A stretch of DNA of 50,471 nucleotides from an uncultured PS1 clade bacterium (GTDB taxonomy: Bacteria > Pseudomonadota > Alphaproteobacteria > MED-G09): the NCBI GenBank assembly GCA_902626605.1, contig CACOFZ010000011.1, forward strand, positions 1 through 50,471, given 5' to 3'. The position numbers and the translations under genes were made by a program. Shown one piece after another: positions 20,107-28,934 of this stretch; position 1 is the first letter of the stretch, and each line of letters starts with the position of its first letter. The notes under the pieces are model-generated. The model had not been told where the DNA came from and did no database searches. It was given only the letters and a program-made list of their open reading frames with translations.

Positions 20107-21963
20107 TTATTCGTTAAACCAATTAAAGATCCTATTGGCTATACTTAATGAGACTCCGTCTACAGCGGTTAATTCTTCGGTCCTTGCTTGACTAATTGCT
20201 CTGGCTGATCCAAAAAAATTAAGCAAAGCTTTCTTTCTTTTTAATCCAATTCCAGGTATCTCATCAAGGGGATTTTTTGTAAATTCTCTCTTTCTTTTGG
20301 CTTTATGGGTTCCGATTGCAAATCTGTGAGCTTCATCACGAAGCCTTTGAAGATAAAAAAGCATTGGATCATTAGGTTTAAATAAATATGGCTTATTTTT
20401 GTTTGTATAAAATTTTTCTCTTCCAGCATTTCTTTTTTCTCCTTTTGCAATTGAAATGATTTTAACATCAGTTATTTCTAACTTATCAAGTGCTTTTTTC
20501 GTTGAGGTATATTGACCCCTTCCTCCATCTATAAGAATAATATCAGGGTATTTTGATCGATCGAATGATTGACTTTTGCTGATTTTTTTAAACCTTCTTT
20601 CTATCACTTCATTCATCATTGCAAAGTCATCATTTGTTTTTGCGCTTTTTATGTTAAATTTCCTATATTCGCCTTTATCTAGACCCTCCTCTGTAGCTAC
20701 GACCATAGCTCCAACTGCATAAGAGCCTTGAATATGGCTATTATCATATATTTCAATTCTTTTTGGAACTTTATCTAATTGAAAAGCTTTTTGCAGTAAC
20801 AAAAGGTTTTTCTTATTACTTAGTAAATTATTTTGATATCTTTGAAGAGCATTTTTTGAATTTTCTAAAGCATGATTAATTATTTTTTGTCTTTCACCTT
20901 TCTGGGGTTTGATAATTTTTATTTTTCTTTTTTCTTTTTTTGAAAAAGTTTCGGAGAGGAGTTTTTTCTCATCAAAATCATGACTTATCAATATTAATTT
21001 TGGAATTGGTTTATTTTGATAAAATTGTGGAATAAATGACTGAAGAATATCTTTTTCAACAACATCATTTGTATGAATTGGAAAATAAGCCTTATTTCCA
21101 AGGTTTCGCCATGATCTAAAGAAAAATACTTGGACACATGATTTATCATTAATCTTATTTACAGCAAAAATATCAGCTTCTTCTAAAAATTGAGGGTTAA
21201 TAGTATCTGATTTACTCATATTAGATAATGCACTTATTCTATCTCTATATTGAGCAGCAATTTCATATTCTTTATTTTTCGAAGCATTTTGCATTTTATT
21301 GGAGAGTTTTTTTTGAATTGCAGTTGATTTACCGCTAAAAAATTTCCTTACATCATTAACTAATTCTTTATAATCCTCCTTACTAATTTTACCTCCGCAC
21401 GGACCAGAACAACGTTTTAAATGATAATTTAGGCATGGTCTATTTCCGGCTTCCACCTCTCTATCGCTACAAGAACGAAGAAGGAATACTTTTTGAAGAG
21501 TATTTAGCGTACTATTAACTGCTCCAGGATTTGCAAAAGGGCCGTAATAGTGACCGGGTCTACTTCTTGAGCCTCGATGCTTTTCTAGTTTTGGAAAATC
21601 ATGTTCCGAGGAGATAAAAATATATGGAAAGGTTTTATCATCTCTCAGCATTATATTGTATCTTGGTTTTTTTTCTTTGATTAAATTAAGCTCAAGAAGG
21701 AGTGCATCCATTTCTGTTTCTGTAATTGTAATTTCAACATTTTTTATAAGACTTATCATTTTTGTAATGCGATTATTATTACCAGTTGGCCTTGTATAGC
21801 TCAGAAGTCTTTTCTTTAAGTTCTTTGCTTTTCCGACGTATAGAACATTTTTTTTATTATCAATCATTCTATAAACACCTGGTTTTTCAGGCATATCATT
21901 AATTTTTTTTTGAAGAATCTCTCTTCCGGAAATTTTACTTTTATCTAAAATTTTATTTTTCAT
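20107..21963 (-). CDS. uvrC: Excinuclease ABC subunit C
   Basis: Makes both incisions in nucleotide excision repair after loading by UvrB. In 618 residues: the GIY-YIG 3' nuclease (PGVYRMIDNKKNVLYVGKAK, about 28-47), the cysteine-rich stretch LRSCSDREVEAGNRPCL and GPCGG, a UVR domain for UvrB binding (SNKMQNASKNKEYEIAAQYR, about 225-244), the RNase H-like 5' nuclease (IEIYDNSHIQGSYAVGAMVV and IILIDGGRGQ), and a C-terminal helix-hairpin-helix pair (IPGIGLKRKKALLNFFGSA, then VDGVSLSIANRIF). Directly upstream is the repeat-rich gap 21964-22258. uvrB is only 1 kb away. Confidence 0.97.
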   Translation of the reverse strand: MKNKILDKSKISGREILQKKINDMPEKPGVYRMIDNKKNVLYVGKAKNLKKRLLSYTRPTGNNNRITKMISLIKNVEITITETEMDALLLELNLIKEKKPRYNIMLRDDKTFPYIFISSEHDFPKLEKHRGSRSRPGHYYGPFANPGAVNSTLNTLQKVFLLRSCSDREVEAGNRPCLNYHLKRCSGPCGGKISKEDYKELVNDVRKFFSGKSTAIQKKLSNKMQNASKNKEYEIAAQYRDRISALSNMSKSDTINPQFLEEADIFAVNKINDKSCVQVFFFRSWRNLGNKAYFPIHTNDVVEKDILQSFIPQFYQNKPIPKLILISHDFDEKKLLSETFSKKEKRKIKIIKPQKGERQKIINHALENSKNALQRYQNNLLSNKKNLLLLQKAFQLDKVPKRIEIYDNSHIQGSYAVGAMVVATEEGLDKGEYRKFNIKSAKTNDDFAMMNEVIERRFKKISKSQSFDRSKYPDIILIDGGRGQYTSTKKALDKLEITDVKIISIAKGEKRNAGREKFYTNKNKPYLFKPNDPMLFYLQRLRDEAHRFAIGTHKAKRKREFTKNPLDEIPGIGLKRKKALLNFFGSARAISQARTEELTAVDGVSLSIANRIFNWFNE

Positions 21964-22007
21964 GACTTTTTTTTAATTATATTAGAAATATTATTTAAAT
22001 AACAGCC

Positions 22008-22016
22008 TGTGGATAA
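22008..22016 (-). promoter_or_regulatory. Perfect DnaA box TTATCCACA
   Basis: On the minus strand the sequence reads GTTATCCACAGG, matching the consensus TTATNCACA exactly and resembling the R1 box context of E. coli oriC. Its 3' half overlaps the left arm of the 27-bp palindrome. A second weaker match, TTGTCAACA (7 of 9), lies on the same strand inside the palindrome centre. A single 9-mer could occur by chance in 50 kb; the overlap with other repeats is what makes it notable. Confidence 0.45.
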
Positions 22017-22038
22017 CTATGTTGACAACTTAGTTATC
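22012..22038. repeat. 27-bp near-perfect palindrome
   Basis: Left arm GATAACTATGTTG, central A, right arm CAACTTAGTTATC; 12 of 13 positions pair. It lies 49-75 bp upstream of the uvrC start. It has no following T-run on either strand, so it is not a normal terminator. It could be a dimeric repressor operator or part of an origin. It does not match the alphaproteobacterial LexA box (GTTC-N7-GTTC). Confidence 0.8.
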
Positions 22039-22071
22039 AGTATAAAAGTATTTAAAGTAATAGAAATTTTA

Positions 22072-22148
22072 AATTTATTTATTAATATTTTGTAAACTAT
22101 TGAATTATAATAGTAATTTATTTATTTTTTATAATTTATTTATTTTTT
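22072..22148 (+). repeat. AT-rich direct repeats (AATTTATTTATT x3)
   Basis: AATTTATTTATT occurs at 22072-22083, 22115-22126 and 22133-22144. The last two copies extend to a perfect 16-bp repeat AATTTATTTATTTTTT (22115-22130 and 22133-22148), an 18-bp period. Such AT 12-13-mers next to DnaA boxes are the classic form of origin unwinding elements, although low-complexity AT sequence can mimic this. Confidence 0.6.
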
Positions 22149-22200
22149 CTAAATTAATTAGCCTTTTTACTTTTAAATAATTTTAGCTGTTAACAAGTAA

Positions 22201-22218
22201 AATATTTTATAAAATATT
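22201..22218. repeat. 18-bp perfect AT palindrome
   Basis: AATATTTTATAAAATATT is its own reverse complement. It lies about 40 bp beyond the end of the SDR gene (22259). It may simply be AT-rich sequence, may form a weak hairpin at the end of the aspC-uvrB-SDR transcript, or may bind a protein. There is no GC stem, so it is a poor intrinsic terminator. Confidence 0.5.
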
Positions 22219-22258
22219 ACCTAACTCATTGTTTAATATAGAAACTTATTTTATTTTG

Positions 22259-23041
22259 CTAGTCTTTGAAATTTTTATTTTCTTTTTTTATCCAGTCCAA
22301 ATGTTCACCGCCATCAAGAGTAATCATTTGTCCAGTAAAGGAGGGCATATCAACTATAAACTTAACAGCCTGATATATTTCCTCAGGATTTGAACCTATC
22401 ATTAGAGGTGTAGAGAGAGATTGATTTTCAAAATCTTTTTTTGACTGTCTTGCTCCTTTAAGAGTTGGTCCAGGACCAATTGCACATACTCTAATTTGAG
22501 GGCTTAAAGCTTGTGCTAATGTTTGAGTTAGCCACATAAGAGATTGTTTTGAAGATGTATATGAAATAAATTCTGGATTGGGGAAAAAGATTCTTTGATC
22601 AATTATATTAATAATCAAACCCGGCGCATTTTTTTTTATTTGTTTACTAAAGTCTCTTGATAAAAAAAGAGGTGCTTTTAAATTAATATTATTATGACTA
22701 TCCCATGATTCAATACTAAGTTTTTTAATGTCATCATTTTCAAATTTTGAAGCATTATTGATCAATAATGATAGATTACCAAATTTCTTGTTAGATTTTT
22801 CAATTAAATTTTTAACAGAATTATAATTATTTAAATCGCACTTAATAATTTCTGCGCTGCCTTTACTCTTAATAATTTCACTTTTGAGTTCTTTTGCAGC
22901 TATATTATTTTTATTGTAGTGGATTACTACTTTCCAACCATCACTTGCTAGATTTCTTGCAATGCTTTTACCAATTCTTTTTGCTCCTCCTGTTATAAGT
23001 GCTACACCAGGTTTTAATTTTTTTGTGTGAATTGGTTTCAT
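22259..23041 (-). CDS. SDR oxidoreductase, pteridine/dihydrofolate reductase-like (FolM/PTR1 type)
   Basis: An NADPH-type short-chain reductase of 260 residues. The cofactor motif TGGAKRIG (17-24) matches the TGxxKRxG form of pteridine reductases rather than the common TGxxxGIG. The active site has D148, Y161 and K165: the usual SDR serine is replaced by aspartate 13 residues before the tyrosine, the same spacing as in PTR1 (D181/Y194/K198) and E. coli FolM. It may therefore reduce dihydropterins or dihydrofolate. It lies 16 bp downstream of uvrB in the aspC-uvrB run. No folA is in this window. Family call strong; substrate inferred. Confidence 0.78.
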   Translation of the reverse strand: MKPIHTKKLKPGVALITGGAKRIGKSIARNLASDGWKVVIHYNKNNIAAKELKSEIIKSKGSAEIIKCDLNNYNSVKNLIEKSNKKFGNLSLLINNASKFENDDIKKLSIESWDSHNNINLKAPLFLSRDFSKQIKKNAPGLIINIIDQRIFFPNPEFISYTSSKQSLMWLTQTLAQALSPQIRVCAIGPGPTLKGARQSKKDFENQSLSTPLMIGSNPEEIYQAVKFIVDMPSFTGQMITLDGGEHLDWIKKENKNFKD

Positions 23042-23057
23042 TTTCTTTTTCTTAAAC

Positions 23058-25157
23058 TTAGAGTTTTGCCATAGGATTTTCAGTAAATATTAGAGAGGTT
23101 TCATTAAGTCTCTTTATTTCATCTCTAATTTTAGCTGCTTCTTCAAAGTTTAAATCCTCAGCAGATTTTAGCATTTTATCTTCTAATGATTTAATATGTT
23201 TTTCAAGATTATTACCAATAAATAAATCATTTTCAGTGTGATCAGGTGCTTCAATTTGCACATGATCTTTTTCATAAATACTGCTTAGAATATCTTTGAT
23301 ATTATTTTTAATGCTTGAGGGAGTTATTTTGTTCTTCTTGTTATACTCTTTTTGTTTTTTTCGTCTTCTTTTTGTCTCATTAAGAGCCCTTTCCATTGAT
23401 CCAGTTATTTTGTCGGCATATAGAATTACTTTACCATCTACATTCCTCGCTGCCCTTCCCATGGTTTGTATTAAAGAGGTTTCTGATCTAAGAAAGCCCT
23501 CTTTATCGGCATCAAGAATTGCAACTAGTGAACATTCAGGTATATCTAAACCTTCCCTAAGAAGATTGATTCCAACCAATACATCAAAAACACCTGTTCT
23601 AAGATCTCTTAAGATTTCAATTCTCTCAAGGGTATCAATATCAGAGTGAAGATAACGAACTTTTATATTTTGCTCATTCATATATTCGGTTAAATCTTCA
23701 GCCATTTTTTTTGTTAAAACTGTAACAAGGACTCTTTGCCCCTTTTTTGCTATTAATTTACATTCATATATTAAGTCGTCAACTTGACTGGATGCTGGAC
23801 GGATTTCACTTTTTGGATCAATTAAGCCTGTAGGTCGAATTATTTGTTCAGAGAAAACACCACCAGATTGATCAAGTTCCCAAGGGCCTGGGGTAGCAGA
23901 AACAAAAATACTTTTTGGTCTCATTAACTCCCATTCTTCAAATTTTAATGGACGATTATCTTTGCATGAGGGTAAACGAAATCCGTGTTCAGAAAGAGTT
24001 GATTTTCTATTAAAGTCACCCTTATACATTCCTCCTAATTGTGGAATGGTAACATGACTTTCATCTGCAAAAATAATTGAATCTTCAGGCAAATACTCAA
24101 ATAATGTTGGAGGTGGTTCACCAGGTTTCCTTCCTGTAAGGTAACGAGAATAGTTTTCAATTCCTGCGCAGCTTCCAGTTGCATCCATCATTTCTAAGTC
24201 GAAAATTGTTCTTTGTTCTAATCTCTGCATTTCCAGTAGTTTATTTTCTTTTTCAAGCTCTTTAAGTCTTAGTAGTAACTCTTTTTTAATTTCTTGTGCT
24301 GCCTGCTGAAGAGTTGGTCTTGGTGTTACATAATGAGAATTTGCGTAAACTTTTATATTTTGTAATTCTCTAATTTTTTCTCCGGTAAGAGGATCAAATT
24401 CATTAATTTTTTCTACCTCATTACCCCATAACGAAATTTTCCAAGCCCTACCCTCTAAATGAGCTGGCCAAATTTCAACTACATCACCTCTAACTCTAAA
24501 TGTTCCTCTTACAAATTTTGTATCATTTCTTTTGTATTGAAGAGAAACTAAATTAGTTAAAAGTTCCTGTCTCTCTATTATTTGACTGACCTCAATAGCA
24601 AGTGTCATTGAAGAATAGGTTTCAACCGATCCAATACCGTAAATACAAGAAACGGAAGAAACAATAATAACATCATCACGCTCCATTAAGGATCTTGTGG
24701 CTGAGTGTCTTAATCTATCAATGTGCTCATTTATACTTGCATCTTTCTCTATAAAAGTATCCGTTCTTGGAACATATGCCTCAGGTTGATAATAGTCATA
24801 ATACGAAACAAAATATTCAACAGCATTTTCAGGAAAAAATTCTTTAAATTCTGAGTACAACTGAGCTGCAAGTGTTTTATTTGGAGCAAGAATTAATGAG
24901 GGTTTTTGTGTTAATTCAATTATCTTCGCCATTGTGAAAGTTTTACCAGATCCCGTTACTCCAAGAAGAACCTGTGATCTTTCATTGTTGTTTATACCTT
25001 CAACCAACTCTTTAATTGCCTCAGGTTGATCTCCAGATGGATCAAAATCTGATACTAATTTTAGAGGTATACCTGCTTCCGTTTTTATATTATTTTTTTT
25101 TGGATGCTCTAGTATAGGACCTATTTCATCATTCAAAAAAGAGTCAGCGTTTTTCAT
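23058..25157 (-). CDS. uvrB: Excinuclease ABC subunit B
   Basis: Damage-verifying helicase of nucleotide excision repair. In 699 residues: Walker [10 protein letters not shown] (66-74), the beta-hairpin [20 protein letters not shown] that wedges into DNA, the [14 protein letters not shown] motif (Walker B-like), helicase motifs [19 protein letters not shown] and QTMGRAARN, and a C-terminal UVR coiled coil ([20 protein letters not shown]) for UvrC. The N-terminal ~25 residues are an extension common in Alphaproteobacteria. Its ATG overlaps the aspC stop (ATGA). Confidence 0.98.
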   Translation of the reverse strand: MKNADSFLNDEIGPILEHPKKNNIKTEAGIPLKLVSDFDPSGDQPEAIKELVEGINNNERSQVLLGVTGSGKTFTMAKIIELTQKPSLILAPNKTLAAQLYSEFKEFFPENAVEYFVSYYDYYQPEAYVPRTDTFIEKDASINEHIDRLRHSATRSLMERDDVIIVSSVSCIYGIGSVETYSSMTLAIEVSQIIERQELLTNLVSLQYKRNDTKFVRGTFRVRGDVVEIWPAHLEGRAWKISLWGNEVEKINEFDPLTGEKIRELQNIKVYANSHYVTPRPTLQQAAQEIKKELLLRLKELEKENKLLEMQRLEQRTIFDLEMMDATGSCAGIENYSRYLTGRKPGEPPPTLFEYLPEDSIIFADESHVTIPQLGGMYKGDFNRKSTLSEHGFRLPSCKDNRPLKFEEWELMRPKSIFVSATPGPWELDQSGGVFSEQIIRPTGLIDPKSEIRPASSQVDDLIYECKLIAKKGQRVLVTVLTKKMAEDLTEYMNEQNIKVRYLHSDIDTLERIEILRDLRTGVFDVLVGINLLREGLDIPECSLVAILDADKEGFLRSETSLIQTMGRAARNVDGKVILYADKITGSMERALNETKRRRKKQKEYNKKNKITPSSIKNNIKDILSSIYEKDHVQIEAPDHTENDLFIGNNLEKHIKSLEDKMLKSAEDLNFEEAAKIRDEIKRLNETSLIFTENPMAKL

Positions 25158-26362
25158 TTTAATTCATCACAGAAATCTATTATTCTTTTACAGGCTTCTT
25201 CTAACTTTTCTATAGATGTGGCATATGAAATTCTAAAATAAGGCGATAGACCAAAAGCAGAGCCATGAACAACCCCTACAGATCTATTTTTTAACAAATT
25301 CATTGCAAAATCTTCATCGTTTTTAATTTGTTCACCGCCTTTAAGTTTTTTTCCAATGATACCCTCGCATGAAGGATAAATGTAAAAAGCCCCTTTAGGC
25401 TTTAAACAAGAAAGTCCATCAGCTGAATTTATCATTTCAAAAACCCTGTTTCTCCTCATCTCAAAAGACTCTAACCAATCTTTTAAAAAGCTTTGATCGC
25501 CATTTAAGGCTTCTACTGAAGCCCATTGACTAATAGATGATGGGTTTGATGTTGATTGACCCTGAAGTTTTCGCATTGAATCGATAATTTTTTTAGGTCC
25601 ACCACAATACCCTATCCTCCAGCCAGTCATTGAATAGGCTTTAGAAACTCCATTCATGGTTATTGTTCTGGAGTTTATTTCATCGTCAATTTCCCCAATA
25701 GTTGTAAATTTTTCTGTCTTTTCATACAAAAGATGCTCATAAATATCATCGGACAAAATGTAAATATTTGGATATTTTTTTAGAATATTAGCAATAGATT
25801 CAAGCTCTTTATGAGTATAAACTTCACCAGTTGGATTTGATGGTGAATTAAGAATTATCCATTTAGTATTTTTTGTAATATTTCTTTCAAGATCTTCATC
25901 GCTAATCTTGAAATTATTTTCTATTGTTGTTTCAATGGTAACTGGAGTACCTCCAGCTAGTTTTACTATATCAGGATAGCTTACCCAATAAGGTTTAGGT
26001 ATAATTACCTCATCACCAGGATTAATAGTAGCGACCATAGCATTATAAATAATAGTTTTGCCACCTGGTGCAACTGAGATATTTTCTTTTAAAAAGTTTA
26101 GATTATTATCCCTTTTAAATTTTTTTATTATTGCCTCTTTTAATTCATCAATTCCATCTACGGCGGTATATTTTGTTTCACCTCTATTGATGGCATCAAT
26201 AGCAGCTTTTTTTATGTTATCTGGAGTATCAAAATCTGGTTCACCTGCAGATAAACTTATTACATCTTTGCCTTGACTTTTTAAATCTCTAGCTAGCTGT
26301 GTCATTGCAACAGTTGCAGAAGGGGCAATTCTCTCTAAATTTCTAGATAACTTTATTGACAT
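25154..26362 (-). CDS. Aspartate/aromatic-type aminotransferase, class I (AspC-like)
   Basis: PLP aminotransferase of the I-gamma (alphaproteobacterial and thermophile) type. It most likely makes aspartate from oxaloacetate, and possibly also acts on prephenate. In 402 residues: [16 protein letters not shown], the substrate/PLP region [19 protein letters not shown] and the PLP-lysine motif [16 protein letters not shown], then FRISYATS near the end. I use ATG 26362 ([12 protein letters not shown]), with a GGTGA ribosome site about 5 nt upstream; an upstream in-frame start would add eight hydrophobic residues that look unlike the family. First gene of the aspC-uvrB-SDR run, divergent from msbA across 127 bp. 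Confidence 0.92.
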   Translation of the reverse strand: MSIKLSRNLERIAPSATVAMTQLARDLKSQGKDVISLSAGEPDFDTPDNIKKAAIDAINRGETKYTAVDGIDELKEAIIKKFKRDNNLNFLKENISVAPGGKTIIYNAMVATINPGDEVIIPKPYWVSYPDIVKLAGGTPVTIETTIENNFKISDEDLERNITKNTKWIILNSPSNPTGEVYTHKELESIANILKKYPNIYILSDDIYEHLLYEKTEKFTTIGEIDDEINSRTITMNGVSKAYSMTGWRIGYCGGPKKIIDSMRKLQGQSTSNPSSISQWASVEALNGDQSFLKDWLESFEMRRNRVFEMINSADGLSCLKPKGAFYIYPSCEGIIGKKLKGGEQIKNDEDFAMNLLKNRSVGVVHGSAFGLSPYFRISYATSIEKLEEACKRIIDFCDELK

Positions 26363-26489
26363 AATTTCACCAAATAAAAAGAGCAAGATAAACTATGATG
26401 ATTTAACAAACAAGCAATATGCTATTCAATCTTTATGATAATTAAACCGCGTGCTAATGTTTATAAATTATTTGATATAGTGGGAATGA

Positions 26490-28259
26490 ATGGAAGAAAA
26501 AAATAAATATTATACTTTTACAGTTATAAAAAGAATTTGGAAGAATTATGCTTCCGGATCTTTTAAATTACTTTTAATAGCTCTTTTTTGTAATGCCATT
26601 GTTGCATTGACAACCCCGGCGCTTCCAGAATTAATAAGAAGAGTAATTGATGATATTTTTATAGATTCCAATCGAGAAATGTTAACTATTCTACCTTTGA
26701 TAGCAATTTTGATAATGTTTATAAGGGCAATCGGAACTTATGGTGCAAATGTTGCAGTAAACTATATTGGTCAAAAGATTGTAGGCCTTCTTCAAAAAGA
26801 TTTATATAAATCAATTCTTAAATCTGATATGTCATATATAAACTCTATTCACTCTGCTAGATTTATTTCTAGTTTTACTGCAGATACTACTAAACTTAGA
26901 GAGACAATGTCATCTGTGGTTGTCAATTTATCGAGAAATATTCTCATGGTTTTGGGGTTAATAGGATATCTCTTTTATGTGGATGCAACATTAGCAACAA
27001 TATTTTTTTTAGTACTACCACCTGCTGCAATTGGTTTAAGAATGTTAGGTAGAAGGCTTAGAAAAGCTATAAGGATGAGTCTTGAGGAGATTGGAACATT
27101 ATCAGCCTTAGTTTCAGAAACATTAAAGGGTATGAGAATAATCAAGGCTTTTGGAAAAGAAGGAATTCATTCAAAAAAAGCTTCTCTTATAATTGATCAG
27201 GTTGTTAATTTGTCTATGAAGGGAGTTAAAGCAAGATCTGCTTCAGCACCAATAATGGAAATAGTAACAGGATTTGCAATTGCTGGAATAATTTATTATG
27301 CAGGAAATAAATCTGTAGATGGCTTAATGAGTGTTGGTAGCTTTATGGCATTTACTACAGCTGCAGGTTTGCTTTATGATCCATTAAAAGCCGTTGCAAA
27401 TTTACAAGCGATGCTGCAGGAAGGTATTGCTGCTTCACAAAGATTATTTCCAATTTTAGATAATAAACCTAGAATAGTAAGTCCGATAAATCCTAAAAAT
27501 ATTAAAAAATTTAAAGGGTCTTTGAAATTTTCAAATGTGAATTTTTCATATAGTAATGACAAAGAGGTTGATATTCTAAAAGATATTTCTTTAGATATAA
27601 AACCTGGGCAAACTGCAGCGTTAGTTGGTCCTTCGGGTGCAGGAAAAACAAGTCTTTTAAATTTAGTTCCAAGATTTTATGATGTATCAGATGGAAGTGT
27701 TCTTCTTGATGGAAGAGATATAAGAGATCTATCACTATCAAATGTTAGAAGTGCATCATCATTAGTTTCTCAAGACTCACTTATTTTTGATATTTCAATA
27801 AGAGAAAATATAATTTTTGGGTGTGATGGTATCTCAGAAGAAGCTTTTACAAGGGTTTGTAAAGAATCCTTAGTGGATGATTTTGTAAAAGATCTTCCTG
27901 ATCGTTACCAAACATTAGTTGGTGAGTCTGGTGTAAGGTTATCAGGTGGACAAAAACAAAGAATTGCAATTGCAAGAGCAATGATCAAAGATGCACCAAT
28001 TCTTTTATTGGATGAGGCTACATCATCGCTTGATAGCGAGTCAGAAAAAAAGGTTCAGGAAGCTCTTAATAAATTAATGAAAGATAAGACAGCTTTAATT
28101 GTTGCTCATAGATTATCCACTATTAAAAATGTAGATGTCATATATGTCATTGATAAAGGAATGATTGTAGAAGAAGGAACCCATAATGAGTTAGTTAGTA
28201 AAAATGGGCTCTATGCCTTCTTATTTAAAACTCAATTTTCAGGAGATAAAGTTGGGTAA
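26490..28259 (+). CDS. msbA: ABC transporter, MsbA-type lipid A flippase
   Basis: A homodimeric half-transporter with an N-terminal six-helix membrane domain (about 20-310) and a C-terminal ATPase. The ATPase shows Walker A VGPSGAGKTS, the signature LSGGQKQRIAIARA, Walker B ILLLDEATSSLDS and the switch VAHRLST. The 589 residues fit MsbA. Position at the head of acyltransferase-waaA-lpxK supports lipid A-core flipping rather than drug export, though the two cannot be separated by motif. The downstream TTG start lies inside its last codons. Confidence 0.88.
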   Translation: MEEKNKYYTFTVIKRIWKNYASGSFKLLLIALFCNAIVALTTPALPELIRRVIDDIFIDSNREMLTILPLIAILIMFIRAIGTYGANVAVNYIGQKIVGLLQKDLYKSILKSDMSYINSIHSARFISSFTADTTKLRETMSSVVVNLSRNILMVLGLIGYLFYVDATLATIFFLVLPPAAIGLRMLGRRLRKAIRMSLEEIGTLSALVSETLKGMRIIKAFGKEGIHSKKASLIIDQVVNLSMKGVKARSASAPIMEIVTGFAIAGIIYYAGNKSVDGLMSVGSFMAFTTAAGLLYDPLKAVANLQAMLQEGIAASQRLFPILDNKPRIVSPINPKNIKKFKGSLKFSNVNFSYSNDKEVDILKDISLDIKPGQTAALVGPSGAGKTSLLNLVPRFYDVSDGSVLLDGRDIRDLSLSNVRSASSLVSQDSLIFDISIRENIIFGCDGISEEAFTRVCKESLVDDFVKDLPDRYQTLVGESGVRLSGGQKQRIAIARAMIKDAPILLLDEATSSLDSESEKKVQEALNKLMKDKTALIVAHRLSTIKNVDVIYVIDKGMIVEEGTHNELVSKNGLYAFLFKTQFSGDKVG

Positions 28260-28932
28260 GTCAATTATGACAAATATTTTGGCATTTATTTTTTTTGTTT
28301 ATCTAAAATTTGTTTTTTATACAAATAAATGGAAATTGCATAATACTGATATTCCAGAAAAATTTTGGAATAATAAGAAACCTTTTATTTGGGTTCACTG
28401 GCACGGTCAGAGTTTAATGCTTCCTGATCAATGGAATTATAGTAAACAAAATTTATTTGCTTTAGTTTCAAGGCATGGCGATGGAAACTTTATTGCCTCA
28501 GTATTGTTAAAATACAAAATTCAGCTTATTCGAGGCGCAGGAAATCCAAAAAAATTAGGTATAAAAGAGAAAGGAGGCGCAATGGCTTTGCGCTCTATGA
28601 TAAAGACTCTTAAGTCTGGTTCGTCTGTTGCAATTACCGCAGATCAACCGCCTGGACCAGGAAAAATTTGTGGAATGGGTGTAATCTCTTTAGCAAAAAT
28701 ATCTGGCGCAGCCATAATACCAGTAGCGGCAACAACTTCAAATCGTTATGAATTTAATAATTGGGATAATTTTACTTTAAACTTTCCTTTTGGAAAAGGT
28801 TCTATAGTTTGGGGTAATCCAATAGAGATAAATTTAAATGCATCACCTAAAGAGATGGAAAAGAAAAGGTTACTATTGGAGGATCAATTAAAAAGTATAT
28901 CTAGAGAATCTAGAAATAATATTGATAATTAA
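28252..28932 (+). CDS. DUF374 lysophospholipid acyltransferase-family protein
   Basis: A membrane-associated protein of 226 residues with an N-terminal anchor helix (TNILAFIFFVYLKFVFY). Its core reads FIWVHWHGQSLMLPDQW, LVSRHGDGNFIASVL, QLIRGAGNP and ITADQPPGPG, the DUF374 variant of the LPLAT fold. A role in lipid A acylation or envelope lipid remodelling is inferred from its place between msbA and waaA. I choose TTG 28252: AGGAG at 28241-28245 is 6 nt upstream and the gene then overlaps msbA by 8 bp. ATG 28267 is the alternative. Confidence 0.85.
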   Translation: MGKSIMTNILAFIFFVYLKFVFYTNKWKLHNTDIPEKFWNNKKPFIWVHWHGQSLMLPDQWNYSKQNLFALVSRHGDGNFIASVLLKYKIQLIRGAGNPKKLGIKEKGGAMALRSMIKTLKSGSSVAITADQPPGPGKICGMGVISLAKISGAAIIPVAATTSNRYEFNNWDNFTLNFPFGKGSIVWGNPIEINLNASPKEMEKKRLLLEDQLKSISRESRNNIDN

Positions 28933-28934
28933 AA

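Larger units (their letters stand above)
21964..22258. other. AT-rich, repeat-dense intergenic region; candidate replication origin or complex control region
   Basis: A 295-bp gap between two minus-strand genes in a region where gaps are normally under 20 bp. It holds a perfect DnaA box (22008-22016), a 27-bp near-perfect palindrome (22012-22038) that overlaps the box, three copies of AATTTATTTATT (22072, 22115, 22133), and an 18-bp perfect palindrome (22201-22218). Between 22041 and 22258 the DNA is almost entirely A/T, as in a DNA-unwinding element. No open frame or RNA gene is seen. The layout of box, palindrome and AT repeats resembles oriC, but there is no dnaA, dnaN or hemE nearby and only one perfect box. 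It must also contain the uvrC promoter. Confidence 0.35.

Noticed and set aside
22012-22038. LexA (SOS) box upstream of uvrC
   Set aside because: The alphaproteobacterial consensus GTTC-N7-GTTC is absent; the palindrome has a different sequence.
22012-22038. Intrinsic terminator for the aspC-uvrB-SDR transcript
   Set aside because: It is over 200 bp past the last stop codon, the stem is AT-rich, and no T-run follows in the minus direction.
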